This document shows positions 8,028-16,149 of a stretch of DNA of 50,786 nucleotides, in pieces (positions within the stretch are counted from its first letter, which is position 1; each line of letters starts with the position of its first letter). Both the position numbers and the translations under genes were made by a program. Under the pieces are notes generated by a model that was not told where the DNA came from, did no database searches, and worked only from the letters and a program-made list of their open reading frames with translations. The DNA is from Terriglobia bacterium (GTDB lineage: Bacteria > Acidobacteriota > Terriglobia > 20CM-2-55-15), in assembly GCA_036496425.1 (NCBI GenBank), contig DASXLG010000024.1, forward strand, positions 1-50,786, written 5' to 3'.

Positions 8028-10347
8028 GAATCAAAAACTCCAGAAGCGCCAGCGCAACATCCTTCGCCATCGCCGACGGTCCAACACACGACGGACATCC
8101 CTCATCGCAGGCGCAGGAGCGAATGAGCTGCCGTGCCGCCTGAAGCACCTGCTCGCGGATTTCGTACAACGGCCGGCTCAGGCCGATTCCGCCTGGAAAA
8201 TTGTCGTATAGAAAAATTGTCGGATGACGCGAAGCGCCAGCGCCATCCCGCGCAGCATCAATACATGCCGGATTCTCCAGCCCGTCATCGACCGCCGACC
8301 CGATATCGCGCCGGTCACACATCAGATAAACGCACGCGAGCTGCGCCAGAGCATACGCAAGGCCATGAAGGCCGTTCAGCTTCTCGATCGCGGAATACGG
8401 CATCGATTCCAGAGTGGCGCGCGGGATCGTGATCCAGTACGAAGTCGTATGCATTTCCTGCACGGGCAGATTGAGGTCTCCGGAACCGACGTTTTCCATG
8501 GTGTAGAACTTGATCTTCTTGAAGCCGACAATCTGATGGGCGACGTGGACTTCACCGTGATTGTGTTCGGCTGCCGATTCCATCATTTCGAGAATCTTGA
8601 CCTTCGTATACGTAATGGCATCTGTGAAGTAGTCGGAATCGACCCGTTTCACGTAAGCGCGGCGTTCCGGGATATCCAGTTGATGGACGTAGTACTGCTG
8701 CCCCTGGTGCAGATAGATGGCTTTTTCATGCAGGGTCGAGAAGGCTCTGGTGTAATCGACCTCTCCGATAATCCGGCTCTCTTCGCTGGTCTCGACGACA
8801 ACGAAATTGTCGCTGCTGATACTGCGCAACGAAATGGAGTCTGCCGGATATGAATCGTTCGTCCAATGCCACTTGTTGCCGGCGCGGTGAATGAATCCGC
8901 GGTCGCGCAGAAAATCCAGAATCTCGGAAACGTCGTGGCCGCCGAACCGCTCGTTCACATCGAACGGCAGTTCGAAGGTGGCGCATTGCAGGTGATTGAT
9001 GAGGATGTGGATGTTCTCGGGATTGATCAATCCCATCTCCGGCGGCTGGTTCAGGAAATATTCCGGATGATTGACGATGAACTGGTCCAGCGGCGAGCTG
9101 GATGCGACCAGCACGGCAACCGACATTCCGCTGCGGCGGCCGGCGCGGCCGATCCGCTGCCAGGTCGAAGCGATGGTGCCTGGATATCCTGCGAGGACGG
9201 AGACGTCCAGACTGCCGATGTCGATTCCCAGTTCCAGCGCATTCGTCGATACGACGCCGCGAATCCGGCCTTCCCGCAGTCCGCGCTCGATCTGCCGGCG
9301 CTCGTTCGGCAAATATCCGCCCCGGTATCCGACAACCGTTTCTTCGGCCACCGGCCCCTGTTCCAGCGATTCCTTCAGATAGCGGACCAGGATCTCCGTA
9401 ATCAACCGGCTGTTGGCGAAAACGATCGCCGGGATCTTCCGCTTCAGAAATGCCGCGGCAATGTGCTCGGACTCCTTCACGTAGGATCTCCGGATACCGA
9501 GCTGCCGGTTCACCACCGGCGGGTTGTAGAAGAACACATGTTTTTCGCCCTCGCCGGCGCCGCTTTCCCGGATAAATTCGAACGGGACACCGGTGAGCTT
9601 CTCGGCAAGCTCCTGGGGATTGGCAATCGTCGCGGACGTGCAAATGAACTGCGGTTTGCTTCCGTAGAACTCGCAGATGCGAGCGACCCTGCGGAACAGG
9701 TTCGCCAGATGACTGCCGAAGATGCCCCGGTAGGTGTGCAGCTCATCGACAACGATAAACTTCAGGTTCTCGAACAGCCTGGCCCACTTGGTGTGGTGCG
9801 GCAGAATGCCTTTGTGGAGCATGTCCGGATTGCTGAGAACAATATGCCCGCGCGAACGGATGGCGGAGCGGGCATCCTGCGGGGTATCGCCGTCATAGGA
9901 ATAAACTGCGATGGCCTCGGCATCCGCGAGGTCGTCGGACCAATGCATCAGATCATCCAGCTGATCGTAGGTCAGCGCCTTGGTCGGATAGAGATAGAGG
10001 GCGCGGGAATCCGGATTCTCCAGAATGCGTTGAAGCACCGGAAGGTTGTAGCAAAGCGTCTTTCCCGAAGCCGTCGGTGTGACGATCACGACATTTTTGC
10101 CTTCGCTGACGAGATCGAAGGCCCGCCCCTGGTGCGAGTAAAGCTTCGGAATGCCGCGGTGCTCGAGCGTCTTTTTGAGCCGCGCGTCCAGCGCCGATGG
10201 AAACTCGACGAGCTGCGGTTCCTTGGCGGGAACGTAGTGATAACCGGAAACACAACTGTTCTTTTTGAGCTCTACCAGGAATTCAGGGAGCAGTGAAGGT
10301 TTTACGAAAGCGGAGTCCTTAAGGACCAGCTGTGACTTCGGCCGCAT
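8020..10347 (-). CDS. mrfA: MrfA/YprA-like DEAD/DEAH helicase with DUF1998-type zinc domain
   Basis: Superfamily 2 helicase of about 775 residues, matching MrfA (YprA) in layout. It has a Q-motif-like LYSHQGRAFDLV, Walker A TPTASGKT near residue 90, motif II VVDELHTYRG near 199, CTSATIANP (motif III) and RIGRAGRR (motif VI). The C-terminal cysteine cluster CACDEGCPSC near 741-750 is the zinc site of this group. MrfA is a 3'-5' DNA helicase acting with MrfB, whose gene overlaps by 8 bases. I start at ATG 10347; a TTG at 10395 would add 16 residues but sits just after a terminator-like U-tract. A hairpin lies immediately upstream. Confidence 0.9.
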   Translation of the reverse strand: MRPKSQLVLKDSAFVKPSLLPEFLVELKKNSCVSGYHYVPAKEPQLVEFPSALDARLKKTLEHRGIPKLYSHQGRAFDLVSEGKNVVIVTPTASGKTLCYNLPVLQRILENPDSRALYLYPTKALTYDQLDDLMHWSDDLADAEAIAVYSYDGDTPQDARSAIRSRGHIVLSNPDMLHKGILPHHTKWARLFENLKFIVVDELHTYRGIFGSHLANLFRRVARICEFYGSKPQFICTSATIANPQELAEKLTGVPFEFIRESGAGEGEKHVFFYNPPVVNRQLGIRRSYVKESEHIAAAFLKRKIPAIVFANSRLITEILVRYLKESLEQGPVAEETVVGYRGGYLPNERRQIERGLREGRIRGVVSTNALELGIDIGSLDVSVLAGYPGTIASTWQRIGRAGRRSGMSVAVLVASSSPLDQFIVNHPEYFLNQPPEMGLINPENIHILINHLQCATFELPFDVNERFGGHDVSEILDFLRDRGFIHRAGNKWHWTNDSYPADSISLRSISSDNFVVVETSEESRIIGEVDYTRAFSTLHEKAIYLHQGQQYYVHQLDIPERRAYVKRVDSDYFTDAITYTKVKILEMMESAAEHNHGEVHVAHQIVGFKKIKFYTMENVGSGDLNLPVQEMHTTSYWITIPRATLESMPYSAIEKLNGLHGLAYALAQLACVYLMCDRRDIGSAVDDGLENPACIDAARDGAGASRHPTIFLYDNFPGGIGLSRPLYEIREQVLQAARQLIRSCACDEGCPSCVGPSAMAKDVALALLEFLIHA

Positions 10348-10393
10348 GAAGCCCAAGATGCCGCGGCTCGCGCCCAACTCAGGTCCGCAAGAC

Positions 10394-10437
10394 AAAAAAA
10401 GAGGCGGTTTCGTTGGGAGCGGACCATCGAAACCGCC
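10394..10437 (-). terminator. Rho-independent terminator-like hairpin upstream of mrfA
   Basis: Read on the minus strand: GGCGGTTTCG, a 15-base loop, CGAAACCGCC, then TC and seven Ts. The stem is 10 bp and perfect. It lies 5' of mrfA and points toward it, with no recognisable minus-strand gene before it. It may be an attenuator in the mrfAB leader or the end of an unannotated transcript. Confidence 0.75.
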
Positions 10438-10822
10438 TTTCGCGCCTATGAGAGGAGTGGGCGAGGGAGAGAAAACTCTATAAAATGTATGAAGTCAGCC
10501 TCGAATACGCTCCTTATTTCACGCTGGTTACAAGCTATTTATGACGCCAGCGTGCTGGATTATTGCAGGACGATTGCCAACCCGTGAAGTTTTGAGACAA
10601 AAAATGCAAACGCCCGATGATCAACCACTTACAGGTCAAGATGCCCTGGCCGGCTTCGAGGCGGATTATTACAACTGTAACCATCCTCCGCAACTTCACG
10701 GGACAGGTGTTTCGTATGGAAACAAACGCAAACCGCATTGTGGGCGCTCGACGAGGACGTCCGACTTTGTAGTCGCAGGCTTCAGCCCGCGTTTGTTACA
10801 GTCAGATTTTCAAGGAGAAGCG
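10438..10822. other. Intergenic region between divergent mrfA and pepA
   Basis: 385 bases with no gene I can support. It holds a hairpin-capable CACGCTGG/CCAGCGTG pair around 10517-10556, an AACTTCACGGG sequence that pairs with an upstream CCCGTGAAGTT, and at 10769-10799 a copy of the GCAGGCTTCAGCCCGC palindrome found inside mrfB. AAGGAG at 10813 is the pepA ribosome-binding site. Confidence 0.6.
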
Positions 10823-12307
10823 ATGAAGATCCAGCTGAACTACGACCAGCCCTCTCAAGTTCGGACCGACCTGCTTGTCATAATTCTAGATACCGAAACA
10901 CGATTTCACGATCTCCCAGGCTCGCCTTTGAACGACATCGTGCAGCGGGTGACCCGCGACCTAAAGGAAAAACGTCTTAGAACCAGCTATTTCACCTCTT
11001 TGGACTCCCAGAGCGCCGCGCGTCATCTCCTTGTCTATTCGACCTCTTTAAGCACAAGCTATAACAGCTGGGAAAATGTGAAAATCTTCGCCGCGCAAGC
11101 GGTGCGCAAGGCGCATGACCATGGCTTTCGCGACGTCTCGCTGGTGCTGAATACCGGAGATGCCCTGCCCTATGTCGGTAAAGCCGTCGAAGGGGCGATC
11201 CTCGGCAGCTACAGCTTCGACCGCTACAAAAAGGACAAGGCCGGATTCGACAAAATCCAGGTCAACATCGTCGGGCTGAAGGAACACGATGCGCAGAACC
11301 GCCGCACCGTTTCCCGGTACACGCTCGTCTCCGAAGCCGTCAACGAGGCCCGCGACATCATCAACGAACCGGGATCGGTCGTCACCCCCGAATACCTCGC
11401 CCAGGCGGCACGCACGATCGCCAAAGAATCCGGCCTCGAGCTGAAAGTCTGGGACGAAAAGAAGCTTCAAAAGGACGGCTACAACGGTCTGCTGCAAGTC
11501 GGCCGCGGCAGCGCCTTCCCTCCGCGACTGATCCGGTTGGCGTATCGCGCGAAAAAAGCCAAAGCGCACCTGGCGCTGGTCGGCAAAGGCGTCACCTTCG
11601 ACACCGGGGGCATTTCCATCAAACCGGCCGACAAAATGTACGAGATGAAAGGCGACATGTCCGGCGGCGCCGCCGTGCTTTATGCGATGAAGGTGATCGG
11701 AAAGCTCAAGCCGGACGTCCACGTGACCGGCATCGTTCCCACCGCCGAAAACTTTCCCGACGCGAATGCGCAGCGGCCCGGTGACATCTTTTATGCGAAG
11801 AACGGCAAATCGATCATGGTCGACAACACGGACGCGGAAGGCCGCCTGATTCTGACCGACGGTCTCCACCTCGCAGGCGAGGAGAAAGCCACGCACATTC
11901 TCGACATCGCTACGCTGACCGGAGCATGCGTGCGAGCCCTCGGGCTCAGCATCGCCGGCATCATGGGCAACGATGAAAAACTCATTCAGGCGGTAACGCA
12001 ATCCGGGCAGAACCAGGGCGAAGCGTTCTGGGAACTGCCGCTGCCGGAAGAGTACAAAGAACTGCTGAAAACGCCGTACGCCGATCTCAATAACATCGGC
12101 GGCCCCGTCGCCGGGGCGCTCACTGCCGGACTATTCCTTCAGGAGTTTGTACCCGAAGGAACTGCATGGGCGCACCTGGATATCGCCGGGCCATTCATTC
12201 GCGAGAAAGAGTGGAAGTACTACGAAGCGGGAGCCATAGGATTCGGCCTGAAGACCCTGGTCGACCTGGCCGAACGCTTCGGGGAATACGGGCTTTTCCC
12301 GCTGTAG
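10823..12307 (+). CDS. pepA: Leucyl aminopeptidase (M17 family)
   Basis: Cytosolic M17 aminopeptidase releasing N-terminal residues from peptides, with two metal ions per active site. At 494 residues it matches the family. The metal/catalytic lysine block VGKGVTFDTGG is at about 253-263 and the signature NTDAEGRL at about 334-341; GDMSGGAAVL lies between. The start ATG follows a clean AAGGAG; the frame stays open 282 bases upstream but no better site precedes it. The stop codon TAG lies inside a palindromic repeat (CTGTAGGCG), so the repeat inserted at, or set, the end of the gene. Confidence 0.95.
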   Translation: MKIQLNYDQPSQVRTDLLVIILDTETRFHDLPGSPLNDIVQRVTRDLKEKRLRTSYFTSLDSQSAARHLLVYSTSLSTSYNSWENVKIFAAQAVRKAHDHGFRDVSLVLNTGDALPYVGKAVEGAILGSYSFDRYKKDKAGFDKIQVNIVGLKEHDAQNRRTVSRYTLVSEAVNEARDIINEPGSVVTPEYLAQAARTIAKESGLELKVWDEKKLQKDGYNGLLQVGRGSAFPPRLIRLAYRAKKAKAHLALVGKGVTFDTGGISIKPADKMYEMKGDMSGGAAVLYAMKVIGKLKPDVHVTGIVPTAENFPDANAQRPGDIFYAKNGKSIMVDNTDAEGRLILTDGLHLAGEEKATHILDIATLTGACVRALGLSIAGIMGNDEKLIQAVTQSGQNQGEAFWELPLPEEYKELLKTPYADLNNIGGPVAGALTAGLFLQEFVPEGTAWAHLDIAGPFIREKEWKYYEAGAIGFGLKTLVDLAERFGEYGLFPL

Positions 12308-12374
12308 GCGCGGCCTATGACCGCGCACTGTATCGCGTTTAGACGCCGTGCGCGGTCATAGACCGCGCCTACAG
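12302..12374. repeat. CTGTAGGCGCGG-CCGCGCCTACAG palindrome, copy 1
   Basis: Inverted repeat with near-perfect arms: CTGTAGGCGCGGCCTATGAC on the left, GTCATAGACCGCGCCTACAG on the right. It supplies the TAG stop of pepA. A shorter copy is at 14331-14357. It lies in a convergent junction. Confidence 0.9.
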
Positions 12375-12489
12375 TCACATCTGTGGGAGTTCTCTAACTT
12401 TCCGAGGTCCAATCCACGGTGAATCGTTTCTTAATGACCTCGGTTGCCATACATATCCTTTTCGATCAAAAAGAAACGGGGGAGCTCCC

Positions 12490-12805
12490 TCATGTTGGAT
12501 CCGAACGGCCGCCCACGAACTTTGAAAAAGGGGCTGGCTCTATTGGAAATTCGAATTGGAATACAGTTACCGCAACTTTGGCTCCGGCCTTGAAAGACAG
12601 AAAGACTAGATCTCTCTGATATTGAGGAACCGGCCACTCCGTGCAGCCAGTCGCCTTTCGCGCTTTGGCGAGAGTCAAGACCTCATGTCTCCAGAAACGC
12701 TTGAGTTCGTCCAGATGTTCCTGGACCTTGCTCAGCCTGCGCCGCGCACCGTGGCTATCGACGAGTTGGAGGATGAGTTCTTCAATCGCTCGCGACGATT
12801 CCCCC
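12490..12805 (-). pseudogene. Out-of-frame 3' part of the GIY-YIG gene
   Basis: If one G is removed from the GGGGG run (12801-12805, read on the minus strand), the GIY-YIG reading frame continues for about 100 more residues instead of stopping at 12782. The continuation looks genuine: RAIEELILQLVDSHGARRRL and LSKVQEHLDELKRFWRHEV are charged helices, followed by an ordinary strand-like part. The end (VFQFEFPIEP) is encoded by a piece of the ATTGGAAATTCGA repeat at about 12539-12562. It is either a true frameshift or a homopolymer sequencing error. Confidence 0.7.
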
Positions 12806-13408
12806 TTTATAGAATGCGGCCCACATGTCGGCCCAGTTCGAAGGCAGTTTTCTGAAGCTGAAGAGGTAGCTGTGCTTTGGCAGGCGGGCGCGGCGATTCG
12901 CGGGATTGACGTGACCGGCGAACTTCAGGAGCCGCATCAGCGCGAAGAATGCGTCGCCGGTTCTCCGCCTCGAGCGGAACGCGCCGTGAAACTCGAAGCC
13001 GGGATGCTCTTTGAGGAAGGCGTCCGGAGTCGTTGTCATGCAGAAGTCGATGTTGCCGTTTGCGGAGCGAATCCCGATCAGCGGATAGAGAAAAGAATAG
13101 GCGCCGACGATGTTCCACCGGGGCCGATGTTCTTGAATGAGCATCGTCTCGCGGAGGCAGGCGTCCAGGTCCGTCTCCGCGCGCTGGATCTCGATGCGGG
13201 CGGCTTCCCTCACAATCCCGCGCATGCGGCGATGTTTTTTTCGCTGCAGAGCGTTCCGGTACTGCGAAAGACGGCGCCTCAGGTTCTTCGCCTTTCCGAC
13301 ATAAATCAACTCGTCTTGCCGGCCGTAAACAAGGTAGACGCCGGGAGAGCCGGGAAGCGACTCCAGGAATTCCGCGCCGAATTTCCGGTCGAAATTTCTG
13401 ACGGCCAT
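12782..13408 (-). CDS. GIY-YIG nuclease domain protein (frameshifted)
   Basis: An N-terminal GIY-YIG nuclease domain like that of UvrC/Cho and Slx1. The protein opens MAVRNFDRKFGAEFLESLPG; the GVYLVYG and LIYVGKAKNLRRRL blocks correspond to the two family motifs, with the arginine following. The frame ends after 208 residues, just past a five-G run, while another frame continues convincingly (separate entry). The intact product would be about 305 residues. There is no UvrB-binding or RNase H-like half, so it is not full UvrC. The role is unknown; DNA repair or processing is a reasonable guess. It is divergent from the second LPRTAG gene. Confidence 0.82.
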   Translation of the reverse strand: MAVRNFDRKFGAEFLESLPGSPGVYLVYGRQDELIYVGKAKNLRRRLSQYRNALQRKKHRRMRGIVREAARIEIQRAETDLDACLRETMLIQEHRPRWNIVGAYSFLYPLIGIRSANGNIDFCMTTTPDAFLKEHPGFEFHGAFRSRRRTGDAFFALMRLLKFAGHVNPANRRARLPKHSYLFSFRKLPSNWADMWAAFYKGGIVASD

Positions 13409-13435
13409 GGCTCATGGTAGTTGTTCAGCCGGCGG

Positions 13436-13510
13436 ATTTCCAATTTCCGCTGTCGAAACTTCGAATCTCCAATAGGGTCTTGTCCATTGGAATTCGAGAT
13501 TGGAAATCTG
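13436..13510. repeat. ATTGGAAATTCGAGATTGG-type repeat, diverged copy
   Basis: AT-rich imperfect palindrome: GGATTTCCAATTTCCG near the left end and CGAGATTGGAAATCTGG at the right, with CGAATCTCCAATAG and CCATTGGAATTC between. It belongs to the same group as the repeat inside ligD (22272-22352) and lies between divergent genes. Confidence 0.75.
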
Positions 13511-13621
13511 GTTTATTTCGGTCCGCTCCCCGATTCTTTACTGGCGGCATTGGCGTCTAAACAACTAAGGACAATTCCGAACAATTCATCAGAGAAACTT
13601 GACTGCTCAGTAGGAGGGAAA

Positions 13622-14308
13622 ATGCTGGTTTCATCCAGAACTTCGGCGAGGCTGGCGGTGGCCGTCAGCCTGTTGTTTGCCTTTGCAGGTTTCGCGTCTC
13701 CCGAGCAGGTGGGCTCCACCGCTACGGCGTGCTCCTGCCAGGGGACCACGTCAGCAAGCACTACGGACATCAGGAAAGCGGAAAAAGAAGTCGACCGGGC
13801 GCAGGCGGACGTTGCAAAAGCCTGCCAGGCCCGGCAGCGCGCGGCGATGAAGGCCGAACGCAGCGGCGATCAGGCGAAAGCGAATGCCAAACTCGAAAAA
13901 TACAACGCGATACTGCAAAAGAGGCAATGTGAACTGTCGCAGGCCCAGGCCCGTCTGAACTCGTTGCAAGGCAATACAGCGGTTGCGCGTAACTCAACAG
14001 AGGAGACCCAGACCAATATTGCCGAGGCAGAGCCCGCTCCCGTAGCGCCGGCGCCCGCGCCGTCGATACCGGAAACGGAACAGCCGCAGTCCAACTTAGC
14101 GGAATCGGCGCCGCCTGCACCTGCACCATCTGCGCCGTCGACCGAATCGACGCAATCCAATCAACCCACACAATCGATAGCTTCGAATTCAGAACCGCAG
14201 AACACGGAGCCGCGCGAATTGCCGAGAACTGCGGGATCGCTCGATCTCCTGGGCCTCGTCGGGCTGCTCTCGATGGGTGGCTATTTCACAACATTCCTGC
14301 GGCGGTAA
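13622..14308 (+). CDS. Secreted coiled-coil protein with LPRTAG sorting-like tail
   Basis: A 228-residue exported protein. TAGGAGGGA precedes the ATG. Residues 1-29 are a signal peptide. Residues about 45-130 are a charged, Ala-rich helical region with heptad character (KAEKEVDRAQADVAKAC, KLEKYNAILQKRQCEL) and several cysteines, likely a coiled coil. Residues about 135-197 are a Pro/Ala/Ser/Thr stalk. The end reads LPRTAG (200-205), a Leu/Gly-rich hydrophobic segment, then FLRR. Apart from this tail it shows no similarity to the 1191-2078 protein, so the tail behaves as a transferable signal. Possibly a surface spacer; the function is unknown. Confidence 0.85.
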   Translation: MLVSSRTSARLAVAVSLLFAFAGFASPEQVGSTATACSCQGTTSASTTDIRKAEKEVDRAQADVAKACQARQRAAMKAERSGDQAKANAKLEKYNAILQKRQCELSQAQARLNSLQGNTAVARNSTEETQTNIAEAEPAPVAPAPAPSIPETEQPQSNLAESAPPAPAPSAPSTESTQSNQPTQSIASNSEPQNTEPRELPRTAGSLDLLGLVGLLSMGGYFTTFLRR

Positions 14309-14330
14309 GGTCAGGGCTTTGCACATTATT

Positions 14331-14357
14331 GCAGGCGCGGTCATAGACCGCGCCTGC
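14331..14357. repeat. GCAGGCGCGGTC-GACCGCGCCTGC palindrome, copy 2
   Basis: A 27-base near-perfect palindrome of the same family as 12302-12374. It lies between convergent genes and covers the 3' end of the lipase-maturation-factor-like gene, whose last residues C-R-R-G-L and TGA stop are read from it. Confidence 0.88.
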
Positions 14358-15801
14358 AGTCTGCAAGCGACACCGGCTCAAGATAAACATCCACCAGCTT
14401 CCGTATCCACCACGCGCCCGTCCGGCGTCTTTCCTCCGCAGTCGAGTAGCGGTAACGATAGAAGAGCGCGCGAACGAAGGTGGGACGGCGCGTTTCGAAA
14501 GGATTTCGCCGTAAGAGCTTCAGCGTGGGGCGATCGTTTTCCAGAAGTCTTTGGATGAATCGCATAAACCAGCGGTCGTACCCCGGGATGCGGATGCCTT
14601 TGGAGTGAACCGCCACTGAAAACGGAAGGAACCAGACGAGCCAGTCCAGCCGCAGGTGATACGGCGCCACCTGCGGCGGCCTCCGCATCGGGTTGCCGGG
14701 CTTTCCCTTGAATTCATACTCTTCCCACTGCGCGCCGGGCAGCGGCTCCGGATCGGCGGTTCCCTCGATGACAATTTCATAGCGCTCTTTCGTGACGCTG
14801 CCGAATGCGCCGTAGGCGTTCACAAGGTGAAACGGGTTGTAGCTGTAATTCATCAGCTGACTTTTCGAAAGCAGATTCCGTGCCGGCTGGATACTCAGAA
14901 GGATGGTGCCCAGCCCCACCGCCAGCATCAGAACGTCTTCAATTACCGTGCGCGGTACAGTCTGCGGCATCGCGATGGGAAGGATCCATCTCAGCACTTT
15001 GTCGTCGAGGGCAGTGAATCCCAGCACGACCGTGATCCAGTTCAACCACGAATAGTTCCCGCTGACAATCAGCCAGAGTTGATGGAAGATGATCAGCGCT
15101 CCGGCCAGCGAAGCGAACGGCTGCGGCGCAAACAATGCGAAGGGAACGCCGACCTGAACGAAATGGCTGCCCAGCACGCCGGCCCGGTGAACGATCTTCG
15201 GAAGACGATGGAAATACCAGCTCAGGGGGTTCGGCAGCGGCTGCGTTTCGTAGTGGTAGAAGAGGCAGGTCAGATCGCGCCAGCACCGGTCATGGCGCAG
15301 CTTGATCATGCCGGCGCCGAACTCGGTGCGGAACAGCATCCAGCGCAGAATGAGAATCGGAACGATCGAAGGCTGCATCCGCGAAGGGCCCAGGAATGCG
15401 GCAAAAAATCCGGCTTCGACCAGCATCGATTCCCACCCGAAGGCATAGAAGGTCTGGCCGACATTGATAATCGAAAGATAGAAGACCCACAGCGTGAGCC
15501 AGACGGTTGCCGAAAGCCAGAACGGCCCGGCCTCCGAAACGCCTATCAATGCAAGCGCGGACAGGAAAAGACCTGCCCATGCGACGCCGTCCAATAGCCG
15601 GTCGGAATAATGCCAGCAGAAGATGCTTGGAGCATCCCGGAAACGGACCCGTTTCAGAAACGACGGAACGGGCAAAAGTCCATGTTCGCCGAGCAGCGGC
15701 TTGAACTGATTCCGAACAACCAGAAATGCGATCAGGTAGATGGCCGCGAACCCGCGCTGCAGGAGAAATCGCGAGAGTTGCACGCTACCGAAATAGCCCA
15801 T
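14341..15801 (-). CDS. Lipase maturation factor-like multi-span membrane protein
   Basis: A 486-residue membrane protein resembling bacterial relatives of LMF1 (DUF1222-type). The N-terminal block RFLLQRGFAAIYLIAF, the WHYSDRLLDG segment and the loop RTEFGAGMIKLRHDRCWRDLTCLFYHYETQPLPNP are the kind of conserved stretches I associate with this family; the last, with its E-x2-P-L-P-N-P turn, is the strongest. About nine hydrophobic spans occupy residues 15-320 and the C-terminal 150 residues are soluble. In animals LMF1 aids folding of lipases; the bacterial role is not established. Its C-terminus is set by a palindromic repeat. Confidence 0.82.
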   Translation of the reverse strand: MGYFGSVQLSRFLLQRGFAAIYLIAFLVVRNQFKPLLGEHGLLPVPSFLKRVRFRDAPSIFCWHYSDRLLDGVAWAGLFLSALALIGVSEAGPFWLSATVWLTLWVFYLSIINVGQTFYAFGWESMLVEAGFFAAFLGPSRMQPSIVPILILRWMLFRTEFGAGMIKLRHDRCWRDLTCLFYHYETQPLPNPLSWYFHRLPKIVHRAGVLGSHFVQVGVPFALFAPQPFASLAGALIIFHQLWLIVSGNYSWLNWITVVLGFTALDDKVLRWILPIAMPQTVPRTVIEDVLMLAVGLGTILLSIQPARNLLSKSQLMNYSYNPFHLVNAYGAFGSVTKERYEIVIEGTADPEPLPGAQWEEYEFKGKPGNPMRRPPQVAPYHLRLDWLVWFLPFSVAVHSKGIRIPGYDRWFMRFIQRLLENDRPTLKLLRRNPFETRRPTFVRALFYRYRYSTAEERRRTGAWWIRKLVDVYLEPVSLADCRRGL

Positions 15802-15917
15802 ATGGCCCCCTGCAGAAAAGCCTTCACGGAGTATGTGTGCACACCTCTTTCCCTCGACGGTGTCGATCTACACATCAAGAGTGGACGCAGGCTATGTGGA
15901 AGACTTACTCTTTAGTC

Positions 15918-16052
15918 ATGAAAAACATTACTCTCGCCCTGGACGACGAGACCCTTGAGGCGGGCCGCGCCTACGCCGAGCGTCATCAGACTACTCTTAA
16001 CGCATTGGTACGAGAGCTTTTAATCACGCGTCAAGATCTGTATGCCCGGTAA
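15918..16052 (+). CDS. vapB: VapB-like antitoxin, internally shortened
   Basis: A 44-residue ribbon-helix-helix antitoxin. The start MKNITLALDDETLEAGRAYA and the TTLNALVRELL helix are typical VapB. The end, TRQDLYAR, looks like the usual VapB C-terminal toxin-binding end, but the linker of roughly 25-35 residues normally between them is absent, so an internal in-frame deletion is likely. The upstream gap holds a GTGTGCACAC palindrome at 15835-15844 that could be its operator. The toxin gene overlaps it by 11 bases and is itself truncated. The remnant may still bind DNA. Confidence 0.75.
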   Translation: MKNITLALDDETLEAGRAYAERHQTTLNALVRELLITRQDLYAR

Positions 16053-16149
16053 GACCTTTCTCGACTCGAATATTCTGGCCTATGCCCAGGACGGCGGATC
16101 GCCGGCCAAGCAACAGAGGAGCCGTGCCTTTGCTCGATCATTATCGTGA
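16042..16149 (+). pseudogene. Truncated VapC (PIN-domain toxin) remnant
   Basis: Starts MPGKTFLDSNILAYA, the first strand of a PIN nuclease with its first metal aspartate (D8), and reads on as QDGGSPAKQQRSRAFA before stopping after 35 residues. A working VapC needs about 130 residues and three further acidic positions, so this is a dead fragment. Past the break the sequence belongs to the gene starting at 16124, whose ribosome-binding site AGAGGAG lies inside the remnant. The 11-base overlap with the antitoxin is the usual vapBC arrangement. Confidence 0.75.

Noticed and set aside
8866-10296. Long plus-strand open frame (476 codons) opposite mrfA
   Set aside because: Antisense shadow of a well-supported helicase gene; composition is Arg/Asp/Gln-rich without domains or ribosome-binding site.
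10484-10540. 18-codon frame starting MYEVSLEYAP ahead of pepA, as a leader peptide
   Set aside because: No ribosome-binding site, and it covers a hairpin arm; nothing beyond an open frame supports it.
10541-10822. N-terminal extension of leucyl aminopeptidase
   Set aside because: The extra 94 codons include a palindromic repeat and no family features; AAGGAG before ATG 10823 decides the start.
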